Shown: piece after piece, positions 25,719 to 34,345 of the stretch
How the letters are laid out: each line of letters begins with the position of its first letter
How positions within the stretch are numbered: position 1 is the stretch's first letter
NCBI GenBank assembly: GCA_031399065.1
Contig: JANNOM010000048.1
Coordinates: 124,001 to 188,000 of the forward strand
From: JADCRZ01 sp031399065
GTDB lineage: Bacteria; Bacteroidota; Bacteroidia; Chitinophagales; Chitinophagaceae
Length of the DNA stretch: 64,000 nucleotides
Direction: 5' to 3'
Position numbers and translations under genes: made by a program
Notes under the pieces: model-generated
The model's database searches: none
What the model saw: only the letters and a program-made list of their open reading frames with translations
Told to the model about the DNA's origin: nothing

Positions 25719-26672
25719 TTACCTCACCTCCCTCACCACCCCCGCGATCGTCTTCGGCTTACCCAATGTGTAATAATGCAATACCGGCACTTTGGCGGCT
25801 TTAAGCTCCTTTGATTGCTGTACCAGCCAGGCGGCGCCTATTTTTTCTACGTCTTCGTCCGACCGGGCTTTCATGATCTCGACGGAGAGTTCGTTGGGAA
25901 TGTCTACGTGAAATATTTTGGGGAGTATGTTTAACTGCTTTTTATTGGTGATGGCCTTCAGGCCCGGTATGATGGGGACGGTGATGCCATGCTCCCGGCA
26001 GTTTTTTACGAAGTCGAAATATTTCTGGTTGTTAAAAAACATCTGTGTCATGATGTATTCTGCACCGGCTTCGATCTTGGCCTTCAGGTAAGCCATATCG
26101 GTTTCGAGGTTAGGTGCTTCAAAGTGTTTTTCCGGGTAGCCGGCGACGCCCATGCAGAAATTCGTTTTTACCCCACTGGTAATCTCTTCTTCCAGGTAAA
26201 TGCCGTTATTGAGATTGGAAACCTGTTTTAACAAATCGATCGCATACTGGTGACCATCGGGTTGCGGTTCGAAATTGGCTTCGTTTTTTGCCGCGTCTCC
26301 ACGAAGCACCAGCACGTTATCTATACCTACGAAATTGAGGTCGATCAGCGCGTCTTCCGTTTCGCGTTTGGAGAAGCCACCGCAGATAAGGTGAGGCACC
26401 GCATCTACCTGGTAATGGTTCATTACGGCTGCGCAAATGCCCACCGTTCCTGGTCTTTTACGCACTTCCACCTGTTCGAAAGTGCCGTCGGCTTTCTTCT
26501 TGAACATGGTTTCGCGACGGTGATACGTTACGTTGATAAACGAGGGTTTATACTCCATCAAAGGGTCGAGGTGTTCATAGATCGATTTGATGCCTTTTCC
26601 TTTAAGAGGAGGAAGTATTTCAAAGGAAATAAGTGTGTCTTTGGCCTGGCTGATATGCTCAATTACCGTCAT
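25719..26672 (-). CDS. metF: Methylenetetrahydrofolate reductase
   Basis: A TIM-barrel protein of 317 residues, normal length for bacterial MetF. Conserved segments are SFEILPPLKG near the N-terminus, FINVTYHRRET, LVLRGD (about residues 121-126), FCMGVAGYPEKH and GAEYIMTQMFFN. It reduces 5,10-methylene-THF to 5-methyl-THF for methionine synthesis, with FAD as cofactor. A promoter element TACTTTTG (minus strand, 26691-26698) precedes the start. No SAM-type riboswitch was seen in the short leader. Confidence 0.95.
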   Translation of the reverse strand: MTVIEHISQAKDTLISFEILPPLKGKGIKSIYEHLDPLMEYKPSFINVTYHRRETMFKKKADGTFEQVEVRKRPGTVGICAAVMNHYQVDAVPHLICGGFSKRETEDALIDLNFVGIDNVLVLRGDAAKNEANFEPQPDGHQYAIDLLKQVSNLNNGIYLEEEITSGVKTNFCMGVAGYPEKHFEAPNLETDMAYLKAKIEAGAEYIMTQMFFNNQKYFDFVKNCREHGITVPIIPGLKAITNKKQLNILPKIFHVDIPNELSVEIMKARSDEDVEKIGAAWLVQQSKELKAAKVPVLHYYTLGKPKTIAGVVREVR

Positions 26673-26705
26673 TAGGGTTCAATTAAAGCACAAAAGTAGT
26701 AAAAT

Positions 26706-27533
26706 ATGGGTAGTTTTGCCAAAAGCATACGTTTGAGTTTAATAATTCATACCAAAGACCTGGTGAAAAGCTATCGCAGCAGAACGGTAGTAAGCCATGT
26801 ATCCGTTGAAGTAAAGCAGGGAGAAATAGTAGGACTGCTGGGCCCTAATGGCGCCGGTAAAACCACCACTTTTTATATGGTGGTAGGTCTCATTAAACCG
26901 GACGAAGGTGCTGTATATCTTAATGACAAGGAAATTACCAAGATGCCTATGTACAAAAGGGCACAGCTCGGTATCGGTTATCTGCCACAGGAGGCATCGG
27001 TGTTTCGCAAGCTAAGCGTGGAGGATAATATTAAGGCGGTACTGGAAATGACCAAACTTACCCGCAAGGAGCAGAAACACAAACTGGAGGAACTGCTCGA
27101 CGAGTTCCGGCTGCACCACGTGCGGCGCAATAACGGCGATAGCCTGAGCGGCGGTGAAAGACGGCGTACGGAAATAGCCCGCGCCCTTTCCGTGAATCCC
27201 AAGTTTATATTACTTGATGAACCCTTTGCCGGTGTAGACCCCATTGCAGTGGAAGATATACAGATGGTGGTGGCCCGTTTAAAGTATAAAAATATAGGCA
27301 TCCTTATTACGGACCACAACGTAAACGAAACCCTTTCCATCTGCGACAGGGCCTACCTGCTGATAGAAGGTAAGATATTCAAACACGGCACTGCGGAAGA
27401 ACTGGCATCGGACGAACAAGTGAGGAATCTGTACCTCGGAAGAAACTTCGAGCTGAAAAGAAAGGATTATCTGATGGACGAATTCAGGCAGCCTGCCGGT
27501 GACGATAACCCCGAAGGCGTGGCACTGATGTAG
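26706..27533 (+). CDS. lptB: Lipopolysaccharide export ABC transporter ATPase LptB
   Basis: A protein of 275 residues from the ATG at 26706. The Walker A motif is GPNGAGKTTTF, the signature LSGGERRRTEIARAL and Walker B FILLDEPFAGVDPI; the H-loop is ITDHNVNETL. The FAGVDPIAVEDIQ sequence after Walker B is typical of LptB, which powers LPS extraction from the inner membrane. An exact -7 element TAGTTTTG lies at 26711-26718, just inside this reading. An in-frame TTG at 26733 (LSLIIHTKDLVKSYR) aligns better with LptB N-termini and may be the true start. A C-terminal extension of about 25 residues is present. Confidence 0.92.
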   Translation: MGSFAKSIRLSLIIHTKDLVKSYRSRTVVSHVSVEVKQGEIVGLLGPNGAGKTTTFYMVVGLIKPDEGAVYLNDKEITKMPMYKRAQLGIGYLPQEASVFRKLSVEDNIKAVLEMTKLTRKEQKHKLEELLDEFRLHHVRRNNGDSLSGGERRRTEIARALSVNPKFILLDEPFAGVDPIAVEDIQMVVARLKYKNIGILITDHNVNETLSICDRAYLLIEGKIFKHGTAEELASDEQVRNLYLGRNFELKRKDYLMDEFRQPAGDDNPEGVALM

Positions 27534-27590
27534 TGGCCGCTAATTTGCTTTTTATAATCTGAACTCCATTGCCTAACTTGCCATAAGCGT

Positions 27591-29099
27591 ATGAAGCTAT
27601 TAAGTCCTGCAATATCTCGTTTAGCGCGTCTGCGGTTAGGGCAGATCGAAGAATGGTCGCTCCGTCCCATGGAAGCCCAGCGCCAGACCCTGCAGGAACT
27701 GGTAACGGCGGCACAATACACCGAGTTCGGTCGGCAGTATGGTTTCAGCAATCTTTTTTCCGTAAAAACCTTTAAAGAAAAAGTGCCCGTACATGAATAC
27801 GACGACATCAAGCCTTATATACAGCGGATGATGAACGGTGAGGAAAATGTGTTATGGAACACGCCCATCCAATGGTTTGCCAAAAGCAGCGGCACTACCA
27901 GCGACAAAAGCAAGTTTATTCCCGTAAGCAAGGAAAGCCTGGAGGAATGCCATTTCCAGGGCGCCAAAGACGTGCTTACGATGTATTATAACTATAATCC
28001 CGACTCCGACCTGCTTACCGGTAAAGGACTCGTGATCGGCGGCAGTCACCAGATCAGTCAGCACAACGGCGATATCAGTTATGGCGACCTGAGTGCGGTG
28101 CTGTTGCAGAACACCCCTTTCTGGGGACAATGGCTGCGCACTCCGGAGCTTAGTATCGCCCTGATGGACGAATGGGAAAATAAGATAGAGCAGCTTTGCC
28201 AGTCCACCATCTACGAAAACGTGACCTCCATTTCAGGGGTTCCTACCTGGACGCTTGTACTCATTAAAAGAATACTCGAAATTACCGGCAAAGCCACGCT
28301 GAAGGAAGTATGGCCCAACCTGGAATTATATATACATGGAGGCGTTTCGTTTGTGCCCTACCGCGAGCAGTTTAAAAAACTGATCGGCGATGGCGTACAT
28401 TATGTAGAAATATACAATGCCAGCGAGGGGTTTATAGCCGCCCAGGACAACCCTGACGAAGACGGTATGCTGCTTTGCACGCAGAATGGCATTTTTTACG
28501 AGTTTATGCCCGTAGAGGAATATGGCAAAAAATTTCCGCACACCGTCGGTTTGCAGGATGTGGAACTGAATAAGAACTATGCCCTCATCATCAGTACCAA
28601 TAGCGGGCTATGGAGATACGTGATCGGCGATACCATCCAGTTTACCACCCTGCATCCATTCCGGATAAAAGTGAGCGGCCGCCTGAAGCACTATATCAAT
28701 GCGTTCGGCGAAGAAATAATAGTGGACAACAGCGACAAAGCCGTAGCCATCGCCAGCGAGAAGACAGGTGCCGTAGTAAACGATTATACCGCAGCTCCCA
28801 TCTATTTCTCCGAGCAGGAGAACGGAGCCCACGAATGGCTGTTTGAATTTGAACAGGAACCGGAGGACATGAACCTGTTTGCTTACGAGCTCGATAACGC
28901 GCTAAAGAACATCAATAGCGATTATGAAGCCAAGCGCCATAAAGATATAGCCCTTCGCCTGCCTATACTGCGCCAGCTCCCCAAAGGCATCTTCAGTAAA
29001 TGGCTTAAGAGCAAAGGTAAACTGGGAGGCCAGCATAAAGTACCCCGCCTGAGTAACGACCGGATTTTTATAAATGAGCTTTTATCTTTTCATTTTTAG
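27591..29099 (+). CDS. GH3-family acyl-adenylating enzyme
   Basis: A protein of 502 residues of the GH3 auxin-responsive family. In plants these proteins conjugate acyl acids to amino acids through an acyl-adenylate. The ATP-binding motif is FAKSSGTTSDKSKFIPVS (about residues 96-113). Further conserved parts are LWPNLELYIHGG-like WPNLELYIHGG, YNASEGFIAAQD and GLWRYVIGDTIQFT. The bacterial substrate is unknown. It follows lptB by 57 bases on the same strand, with a fabG-like reductase next. The length (500) is usual for the bacterial subgroup. Confidence 0.88.
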   Translation: MKLLSPAISRLARLRLGQIEEWSLRPMEAQRQTLQELVTAAQYTEFGRQYGFSNLFSVKTFKEKVPVHEYDDIKPYIQRMMNGEENVLWNTPIQWFAKSSGTTSDKSKFIPVSKESLEECHFQGAKDVLTMYYNYNPDSDLLTGKGLVIGGSHQISQHNGDISYGDLSAVLLQNTPFWGQWLRTPELSIALMDEWENKIEQLCQSTIYENVTSISGVPTWTLVLIKRILEITGKATLKEVWPNLELYIHGGVSFVPYREQFKKLIGDGVHYVEIYNASEGFIAAQDNPDEDGMLLCTQNGIFYEFMPVEEYGKKFPHTVGLQDVELNKNYALIISTNSGLWRYVIGDTIQFTTLHPFRIKVSGRLKHYINAFGEEIIVDNSDKAVAIASEKTGAVVNDYTAAPIYFSEQENGAHEWLFEFEQEPEDMNLFAYELDNALKNINSDYEAKRHKDIALRLPILRQLPKGIFSKWLKSKGKLGGQHKVPRLSNDRIFINELLSFHF

Positions 29100-29136
29100 G
29101 CAGTAATACTTACATTGCAAAAAATCCCGATCAATC

Positions 29137-29892
29137 ATGAAATTACTGGACAACAAAGTGGCCATCGTAACAGGCGCGGCACGCGGCATAGGTGAAGGCA
29201 TTGCATTGAAGCTGGCCGAACACGGCGCACATATTGCCTTTACGTATGTAAGCGACAGCAGCGCGGAGAAAGCAAAAGCCCTGGTGGATAAATTAACGGC
29301 TTATGGCATAAAAGCAAAATCGTACCGGAGCAATGCGGGCGATTATGCCCAGGCAGAATCGTTTGTAAACGAGGTGGTGAAAGACTTCGGGACGGTAGAT
29401 GTATGTGTGAATAATGCAGGCATTTCTAAAGACAACCTGCTGCTGCGCATGACCCCCGAGCAGTGGGACGAGGTAATGAACACCAATCTTAAAAGTGTTT
29501 ATAACATAACCAAACAGGTGATTCGCCCCATGATGAAAGCCCGGAGCGGAAGCATCATCAATATGAGTTCCATTATCGGCATCCGCGGCAATGCGGGCCA
29601 GAGTAGTTACGCGGCCAGCAAAGCAGGCATCATCGGCTTTACCAAATCCATCGCGATGGAGCTTGGAAGCAGGAACGTGCGCTGCAATGCCATAGCACCA
29701 GGCTTTGTGGAAACGGATATGACGCAGCATTTAAAAGAAGGGGAGACCGGTAAAACTTTTCTGAAAGATATACCCCTGGACAGATTTGGCACCACGGAAG
29801 AAATTGCGGATACTACTCTTTTTCTCGCCAGCGGCATGAGTGGTTATATTACAGGGCAGGTGATCAGTGTTTGTGGTGGAATGAACATATAA
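29137..29892 (+). CDS. fabG: 3-oxoacyl-[ACP] reductase FabG-like short-chain dehydrogenase
   Basis: A protein of 251 residues. The NADP-binding motif is TGAARGIGEG (residues 12-21), with NNAG further on (CVNNAGISK). The catalytic residues are Ser in INMSSIIG and Tyr-Lys in SSYAASKAG. The C-terminal SGMSGYITGQVISVCGGM is typical of FabG. It reduces 3-oxoacyl-ACP in fatty-acid elongation, though related reductases act on other ketones. It is convergent with paaF at a 24-base gap. Confidence 0.88.
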   Translation: MKLLDNKVAIVTGAARGIGEGIALKLAEHGAHIAFTYVSDSSAEKAKALVDKLTAYGIKAKSYRSNAGDYAQAESFVNEVVKDFGTVDVCVNNAGISKDNLLLRMTPEQWDEVMNTNLKSVYNITKQVIRPMMKARSGSIINMSSIIGIRGNAGQSSYAASKAGIIGFTKSIAMELGSRNVRCNAIAPGFVETDMTQHLKEGETGKTFLKDIPLDRFGTTEEIADTTLFLASGMSGYITGQVISVCGGMNI

Positions 29893-29916
29893 TCACAGGG
29901 AATGTATATTTCGGTT

Positions 29917-30690
29917 CTATATCGGTTTTTTAAACCTGCCAATCGCTTCGCGCGTAAAGGCACTCAATACCAGCTTTCCACTGATGGCGGCGCGCTCTTT
30001 CAGGAGCTCGTCCCAGTGTTCTGTGCCATGCCAGATCATTTTTTTAAGTTCAATCATGGCCTGCGGGTTGGAGTGCACCAGGGTGTTGGCTAAACGCTGG
30101 ATAGATTCATCCATGTTCTCTATGGTTTCGTGTACTTCCGCGAAAAGCCCTTTTCTTTTGGCCCACTCGCTGCCACGCCACTGCGTGGCATCAATAGATA
30201 ACTGGCTAAACGCGGATATGCCTATCTTCCTTTCCACTGCCGGGCCCACCACAAAAGGGCCGATGCCGACGGCCAGTTCACTTAATTTAATTTCGGCCTT
30301 GTCGGTGGCTATGCAATAATCCACCGCTGCGGCGAGGCCTACGCCGCCGCCCACACACTTGCCCTGCACCCTGCCGATAATCAATTTACCGCACTTGCGC
30401 ATTTCATTGATAACATGGGCAAAACCATTGAAAAAATCCTGTCCCTGCTTTTCTGTTTCGATAGACGACAGCTCATCGAAAGAAGCACCGGCACAGAAAG
30501 TGCGGTCTCCCGCCGACCTGAGTATAATCACTTTGGTATCTTCCTCTTTAGCGATGCGGCGGAAACACTGCGCCAGTTTTTCCAGCATCTCTCCCGGCAG
30601 TGAATTACTCTGGGGATGAAAAAACTCGATGCTGGTGATCCCCTGGCGCGTTTCGGTGTTTACGTACCCCTGCTGAATCTCTTCTTTCAT
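29917..30690 (-). CDS. paaF: Enoyl-CoA hydratase, probable PaaF
   Basis: A crotonase-family protein of 257 residues. The oxyanion-hole segments are CAGASFDELSSIE and GRVQGKCVGGGVGLAAAVDY. The region around the usual second glutamate reads LAVGIGPFVVGPAVERKIG. It lies 10 bases downstream of paaZ, so it is cotranscribed and falls under the same operator; hydration of 2,3-dehydroadipyl-CoA is the likely step. The PaaF label depends on that linkage. MenB-like or other hydratase activity cannot be excluded from the sequence. Confidence 0.75.
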   Translation of the reverse strand: MKEEIQQGYVNTETRQGITSIEFFHPQSNSLPGEMLEKLAQCFRRIAKEEDTKVIILRSAGDRTFCAGASFDELSSIETEKQGQDFFNGFAHVINEMRKCGKLIIGRVQGKCVGGGVGLAAAVDYCIATDKAEIKLSELAVGIGPFVVGPAVERKIGISAFSQLSIDATQWRGSEWAKRKGLFAEVHETIENMDESIQRLANTLVHSNPQAMIELKKMIWHGTEHWDELLKERAAISGKLVLSAFTREAIGRFKKPI

Positions 30691-30700
30691 ATATTACTGT

Positions 30701-32752
30701 TTACTGTTCGCTTTTTCTTTTCACCATAGTAAGTATGGTGGCCACTCCCACCAGTTCATTCATTTCATCCATCATCTCCACCAGCCATTTTACTATTCCT
30801 TTCGCTATGTCGTTTTCTTCTTTCTTTTCCTGGCCCGATTTCTCTTTACAGGTAAAGCGTATATACAATTCCGTGCCGGGATAAACAGGTTTGGTAAACC
30901 GTAATTCGTCGATCCCGTAATTCAGCAGAACCGGGTTCTTGTCATAGCTGTCAACAAACAGGCCCGCCGCTGCACTCATAATAAAATAGCCGTGTGCCAC
31001 CTGCTTTTCGAACATGGTGCCGTTAAAATCTGTGGTAGCGATATGCGCATAAAAATGATCCCCGCTCAGTGCTGCGAACCGATCGATATCCTCCGAAGTG
31101 ATCATTCTTTTTTCCGTTATTATTTGGTCGCCCACTTCCAGTTCCTCGAAATACTTTTTGAAGGGATGGATGCCGGGGTCTTTGCCGGCGGCCCCCTGCT
31201 GATACACATTGCTTACAGCGGTGATCATATCCGGCGAACCCTGTATAGCCACGCGTTGCATATAATGCTTCACCCCCCGGACGCCTCCCATCTCCTCGCC
31301 GCCCCCTGCACGGCCCGGACCGCCATGCACCAGTAAAGGAAGCGGTGAACCATGACCGGTACTTTCTTTAGCACACTGCTCATTCAATATCAGTATCCTT
31401 CCATGATAAGGCCCTGCGCCCATTACATATCTTTTAGCGATACGGCTATCGGCCGTTACAATAGAACTTACCAGCGAACCCCTTCCCATGCAGGAGAGTT
31501 CGATAGCCGCTTCCATATCACGGTAAGGCATAAGGGTAGATACCGGGCCGAAGGCCTCTACCTCGTGCGCTTCCCTTCCATTGAACGGATCTTCATTAAG
31601 CAAGAGCAGCGGACTGATAAATGCCCCTTTTACCGCATCCGCATCCATCACTTCCACGCTATCGAGGCTTCCGTAAATAATATGCGAAGAAGCCAGCAGT
31701 TTCTGTACCTGGTTCTTCACCTCCCTGCGCTGCCCCTCACCCGCCAGCGATCCCATCCTTACCTTTTCGTTCAGCGGGTTGCCGATGACAGTTTGCGCCA
31801 GTGCTTTGCCCAAGGCTGTACAGATATCATCCAGTTTATTTTTCGGCACAAAGATCCGGCGGATGGCCGTGCATTTCTGTCCGCATTTGGTCGTCATTTC
31901 CCTTCTCACTTCTTTTATAAAAATATCCCATTCCGGCATACCGGGCGTTACATCATCACCCAGCACGATGCAGTTCAGTGAATCCGCTTCCATTGTAAAG
32001 GGTGTATTCGACGCCAGTATATGCTTACTGCTTTTCAGCATCAGGCCGGTGGCGGCACTGCCGGTAAACGTGATCACGTCCTGCGCGGTTACATGATCCA
32101 GCATATCGCCCGCGTGACCGCAAATGAGCTGAAAAGCACCATCCGGCAAAATACCCGACGCCACTATTTCCCTGGCTACGGCTTCCGTTAAAAAGGAACT
32201 AACTGTGGCGGGCTTCACTACTGCGGGCACACCTGCCAGCAGGTTCACGGCTATTTTTTCCAGCATGCCCCATACGGGGAAATTAAAGGCGTTGATGTGG
32301 ATAGCCACTCCTTCTTTAGGCACCAGCAGGTGGTGGCCCATAAAAGTGCCCGCCTTGCCCAACAGATGCGGATCACCATCGAGGCAATATCCCTGATCAG
32401 GAAATTTTCTGCGTAAAGAAGCATACGAAAACAGGTTGCCTATACCGCCTTCTATATCTACCCAGCTATCGGCCCGCGTGGCACCTGTCTGGTAACTGAT
32501 GGTATAGAATTTCTCCAGGTGCCGCCGCAGGTGCAGGGCCAGTGCTTTCAGCATAAGTCCCCTTTCCTGGAAGCTCATATTACGCAGGGCAGGGTTTCCT
32601 TTTCTTCTGCCATATTCGAGTATGCCGGCAAAATCGAGTCCCTCCGAACCGGCATGGCCTATCAGTTGCCCGTTGACGGCATCATAGAGAGACTGGCCTT
32701 CGCCATCGCCTCTTATCCATTTGCCGGTGACATAGTTTTCCAGTGTGAACAT
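30701..32752 (-). CDS. paaZ: Bifunctional aldehyde dehydrogenase/oxepin-CoA hydrolase PaaZ
   Basis: A protein of 683 residues from the ATG at 32752; an in-frame TTG 72 bases upstream adds residues unlike the family and would cover the promoter and operator. The N-terminal aldehyde dehydrogenase (about 1-520) has the family segments ITFTGSAATG and MEADSLNCIVLGDD and the catalytic cysteine in KCGQKCTAIRR. The C-terminal MaoC hotdog domain (about 545-683) carries the hydratase pair in FAALSGDHFYAHI. PaaZ opens the oxepin-CoA ring and oxidises the aldehyde, leading to beta-oxidation. It lies 21 kb from the main paa cluster but shares its operator. Confidence 0.94.
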   Translation of the reverse strand: MFTLENYVTGKWIRGDGEGQSLYDAVNGQLIGHAGSEGLDFAGILEYGRRKGNPALRNMSFQERGLMLKALALHLRRHLEKFYTISYQTGATRADSWVDIEGGIGNLFSYASLRRKFPDQGYCLDGDPHLLGKAGTFMGHHLLVPKEGVAIHINAFNFPVWGMLEKIAVNLLAGVPAVVKPATVSSFLTEAVAREIVASGILPDGAFQLICGHAGDMLDHVTAQDVITFTGSAATGLMLKSSKHILASNTPFTMEADSLNCIVLGDDVTPGMPEWDIFIKEVRREMTTKCGQKCTAIRRIFVPKNKLDDICTALGKALAQTVIGNPLNEKVRMGSLAGEGQRREVKNQVQKLLASSHIIYGSLDSVEVMDADAVKGAFISPLLLLNEDPFNGREAHEVEAFGPVSTLMPYRDMEAAIELSCMGRGSLVSSIVTADSRIAKRYVMGAGPYHGRILILNEQCAKESTGHGSPLPLLVHGGPGRAGGGEEMGGVRGVKHYMQRVAIQGSPDMITAVSNVYQQGAAGKDPGIHPFKKYFEELEVGDQIITEKRMITSEDIDRFAALSGDHFYAHIATTDFNGTMFEKQVAHGYFIMSAAAGLFVDSYDKNPVLLNYGIDELRFTKPVYPGTELYIRFTCKEKSGQEKKEENDIAKGIVKWLVEMMDEMNELVGVATILTMVKRKSEQ

Positions 32753-32772
32753 ACAGCAACCTGATTTGGAGG

Positions 32773-32812
32773 TAAAGATATTACAAATAAGGGGTTTGCT
32801 AACGGGCGTTAG
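32773..32812 (-). promoter_or_regulatory. TetR operator and -7 element before paaZ (paa operator 3)
   Basis: CTAACG-GG-CGTTAG on the plus strand (32799-32812) has perfect 6-bp arms and the same 6-2-6 geometry and G...T flanks as the two operators in the main cluster. Downstream on the minus strand lies TATCTTTA (32773-32780), one base off the -7 consensus, then the paaZ start at 32752. Confidence 0.72.
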
Positions 32813-32924
32813 TGTTATCTGCAACTAATCAGGGAAGACGCAACGGATATAGCTTATAGGTAAAAAATAAAACAATTAAGTTTTAACTGCCCTTTAGGTT
32901 TAGTATAAATGCCTGATTGTTTAA

Positions 32925-32953
32925 ATAAAAAAACCACAACTTTTTTTGTGGTT
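32925..32953 (-). terminator. Terminator after the small coiled-coil protein gene
   Basis: On the minus strand AACCACAA, a short A-rich loop and TTGTGGTT form an 8-bp stem followed by TTTTTTTATTT. It separates this gene from paaZ. Confidence 0.75.
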
Positions 32954-32976
32954 AAACTATATTTGGTAACTACGTT

Positions 32977-33288
32977 TTAATTGAAGCGCTGCAAATTTTT
33001 GTACTCCTCATCATATTTGGTGATAATACCAATTTTGGAAATTTCTTCGGATAGTGTTTCCAATTTGAGCCCCACATCTCCAAAGCCATCTGTTGTATTC
33101 CCTTCCAGGTTATCTACTTTTTTATTTAGAATATCTACCTTAGAATGCAGAGAATAAATTTCTTTTTTAATTGAATCAAAATTACTTTCCACTTTTTTAA
33201 ACCCGGCACCTAACAATTCGCTGATACTGGTAACTTCTTTAGCGAGTATCGCGACACTTTTTTCTAAAGTTTCTATCTTATTTTCCAT
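32977..33288 (-). CDS. Small coiled-coil protein, unknown function
   Basis: A protein of 103 residues from the ATG at 33288 (MENKIETLEKSVAILAKEV). A longer in-frame reading exists, but its first 34 residues look like untranslated AT-rich DNA. Heptad patterns run through residues 1-90 (VESNFDSIKKEIYSLHSKV, DILNKKVDNLEG, LKLETLSEEISKIG), so it is almost wholly coiled coil. No signal peptide or known domain. The composition is AT-rich relative to its neighbours. It forms a single-gene unit with its own terminator, between adk and paaZ. Confidence 0.65.
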   Translation of the reverse strand: MENKIETLEKSVAILAKEVTSISELLGAGFKKVESNFDSIKKEIYSLHSKVDILNKKVDNLEGNTTDGFGDVGLKLETLSEEISKIGIITKYDEEYKNLQRFN

Positions 33289-33578
33289 ACAAATATTAAA
33301 ATGTAGTACGTTAATAAAAAGCAGTGAATGTTCACTGTTATTAAACAAATGTATAAAATTAAAAACTATTTCAGGTTGATTTTTTAGCAATAATTGCCAA
33401 ATAATTTAGTTGAGATGTTCGTTCCTTATAGTATGGTGAGTGCCAGTACTTTATATAACCATCTTTCAGATGGTCACAAAATGCTTTAGCAAATTCTTTT
33501 GTTTATTGAGACCTTTATCGATACGATTACCTGTATTTAGCAGCAAGCACTATTACAGCCAGATCGATTTTCTTACCA

Positions 33579-34160
33579 TTATCCTTTACTAATTCTATCG
33601 ATCTCCGCACTCAGCAGCTCAAATATTTCGTCAACCCCTCCCTCGCCCTTTACGTGCTCCACTTTGCCGAACTGCTGGTAGTAATCTGCTACGGGTAAGG
33701 TCTCGTTGCGGTATACTTCCTGGCGGCGGCGTTGTATCTGGGGGTCGGCATCGTCGAGGCGGCCGCTGGTTTTGGCGCGGCCTATCAGTCTTTTGATAAG
33801 CTCTTCTTCGTTTACGTGCAGAAACAGTACGGAATGGATGGCGGTCTGTTTTTCCTCCAGCAGGCGGTCAAGCGCTTCTGCCTGGGCCACGGTACGCGGG
33901 AAGCCGTCGAACAGGAAGCCACTGGCACCGGCATAGGTGTCGAGGGCACTGCTGATCATACCTATTACTACGGAATCGGGTACCAGTTGTCCTTTTTCGA
34001 TAAAACTTTTGGCTTCTTTCCCCAGTTTTGTTTCCGTTTTCATTTCATGACGCAGCAGGTCGCCCGTGCTCAGATGTTTCCATCCGTATTTCCCTATAAG
34101 CTTTTCACTTTGTGTACCCTTTCCACTGCCGGGAGGGCCAAATAAAATTAAATTGAACAT
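33579..34160 (-). CDS. adk: Adenylate kinase (short form)
   Basis: A protein of 193 residues. The P-loop is FGPPGSGKGTQSEKL (residues 6-20), the NMP-binding region STGDLLRHEM, followed by FDGFPRTVAQAEALD. The lid is short (LIGRAKTSGRLDDADP), as in other Bacteroidota, explaining the length below 215. It interconverts ATP, AMP and ADP. About 185 bases of non-coding DNA separate it from the divergent msrB; a near-consensus -7 (TATATTTA, minus strand) lies at 34212-34219. Confidence 0.96.
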   Translation of the reverse strand: MFNLILFGPPGSGKGTQSEKLIGKYGWKHLSTGDLLRHEMKTETKLGKEAKSFIEKGQLVPDSVVIGMISSALDTYAGASGFLFDGFPRTVAQAEALDRLLEEKQTAIHSVLFLHVNEEELIKRLIGRAKTSGRLDDADPQIQRRRQEVYRNETLPVADYYQQFGKVEHVKGEGGVDEIFELLSAEIDRISKG

Positions 34161-34345
34161 AGTTTGGTTATGTCTTTATCTAAAGAAATCGAAAATCCCT
34201 ATTTCGGGTCGTAAATATAGTGGATGAATGTTGAAAAACGTTTAAAACCGTTATAATATGACTGATTCCGGAATAAATCTGCTTTAACAATGTTTATAAA
34301 TCCTTTAAAACATAGCCCGCGTAAATTTGTTATACATTTATTTAC

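Noticed and set aside
25719..26705. SAM riboswitch in front of metF
   Set aside because: The leader between the promoter element and start codon is under 25 bases, too short for any known SAM riboswitch.
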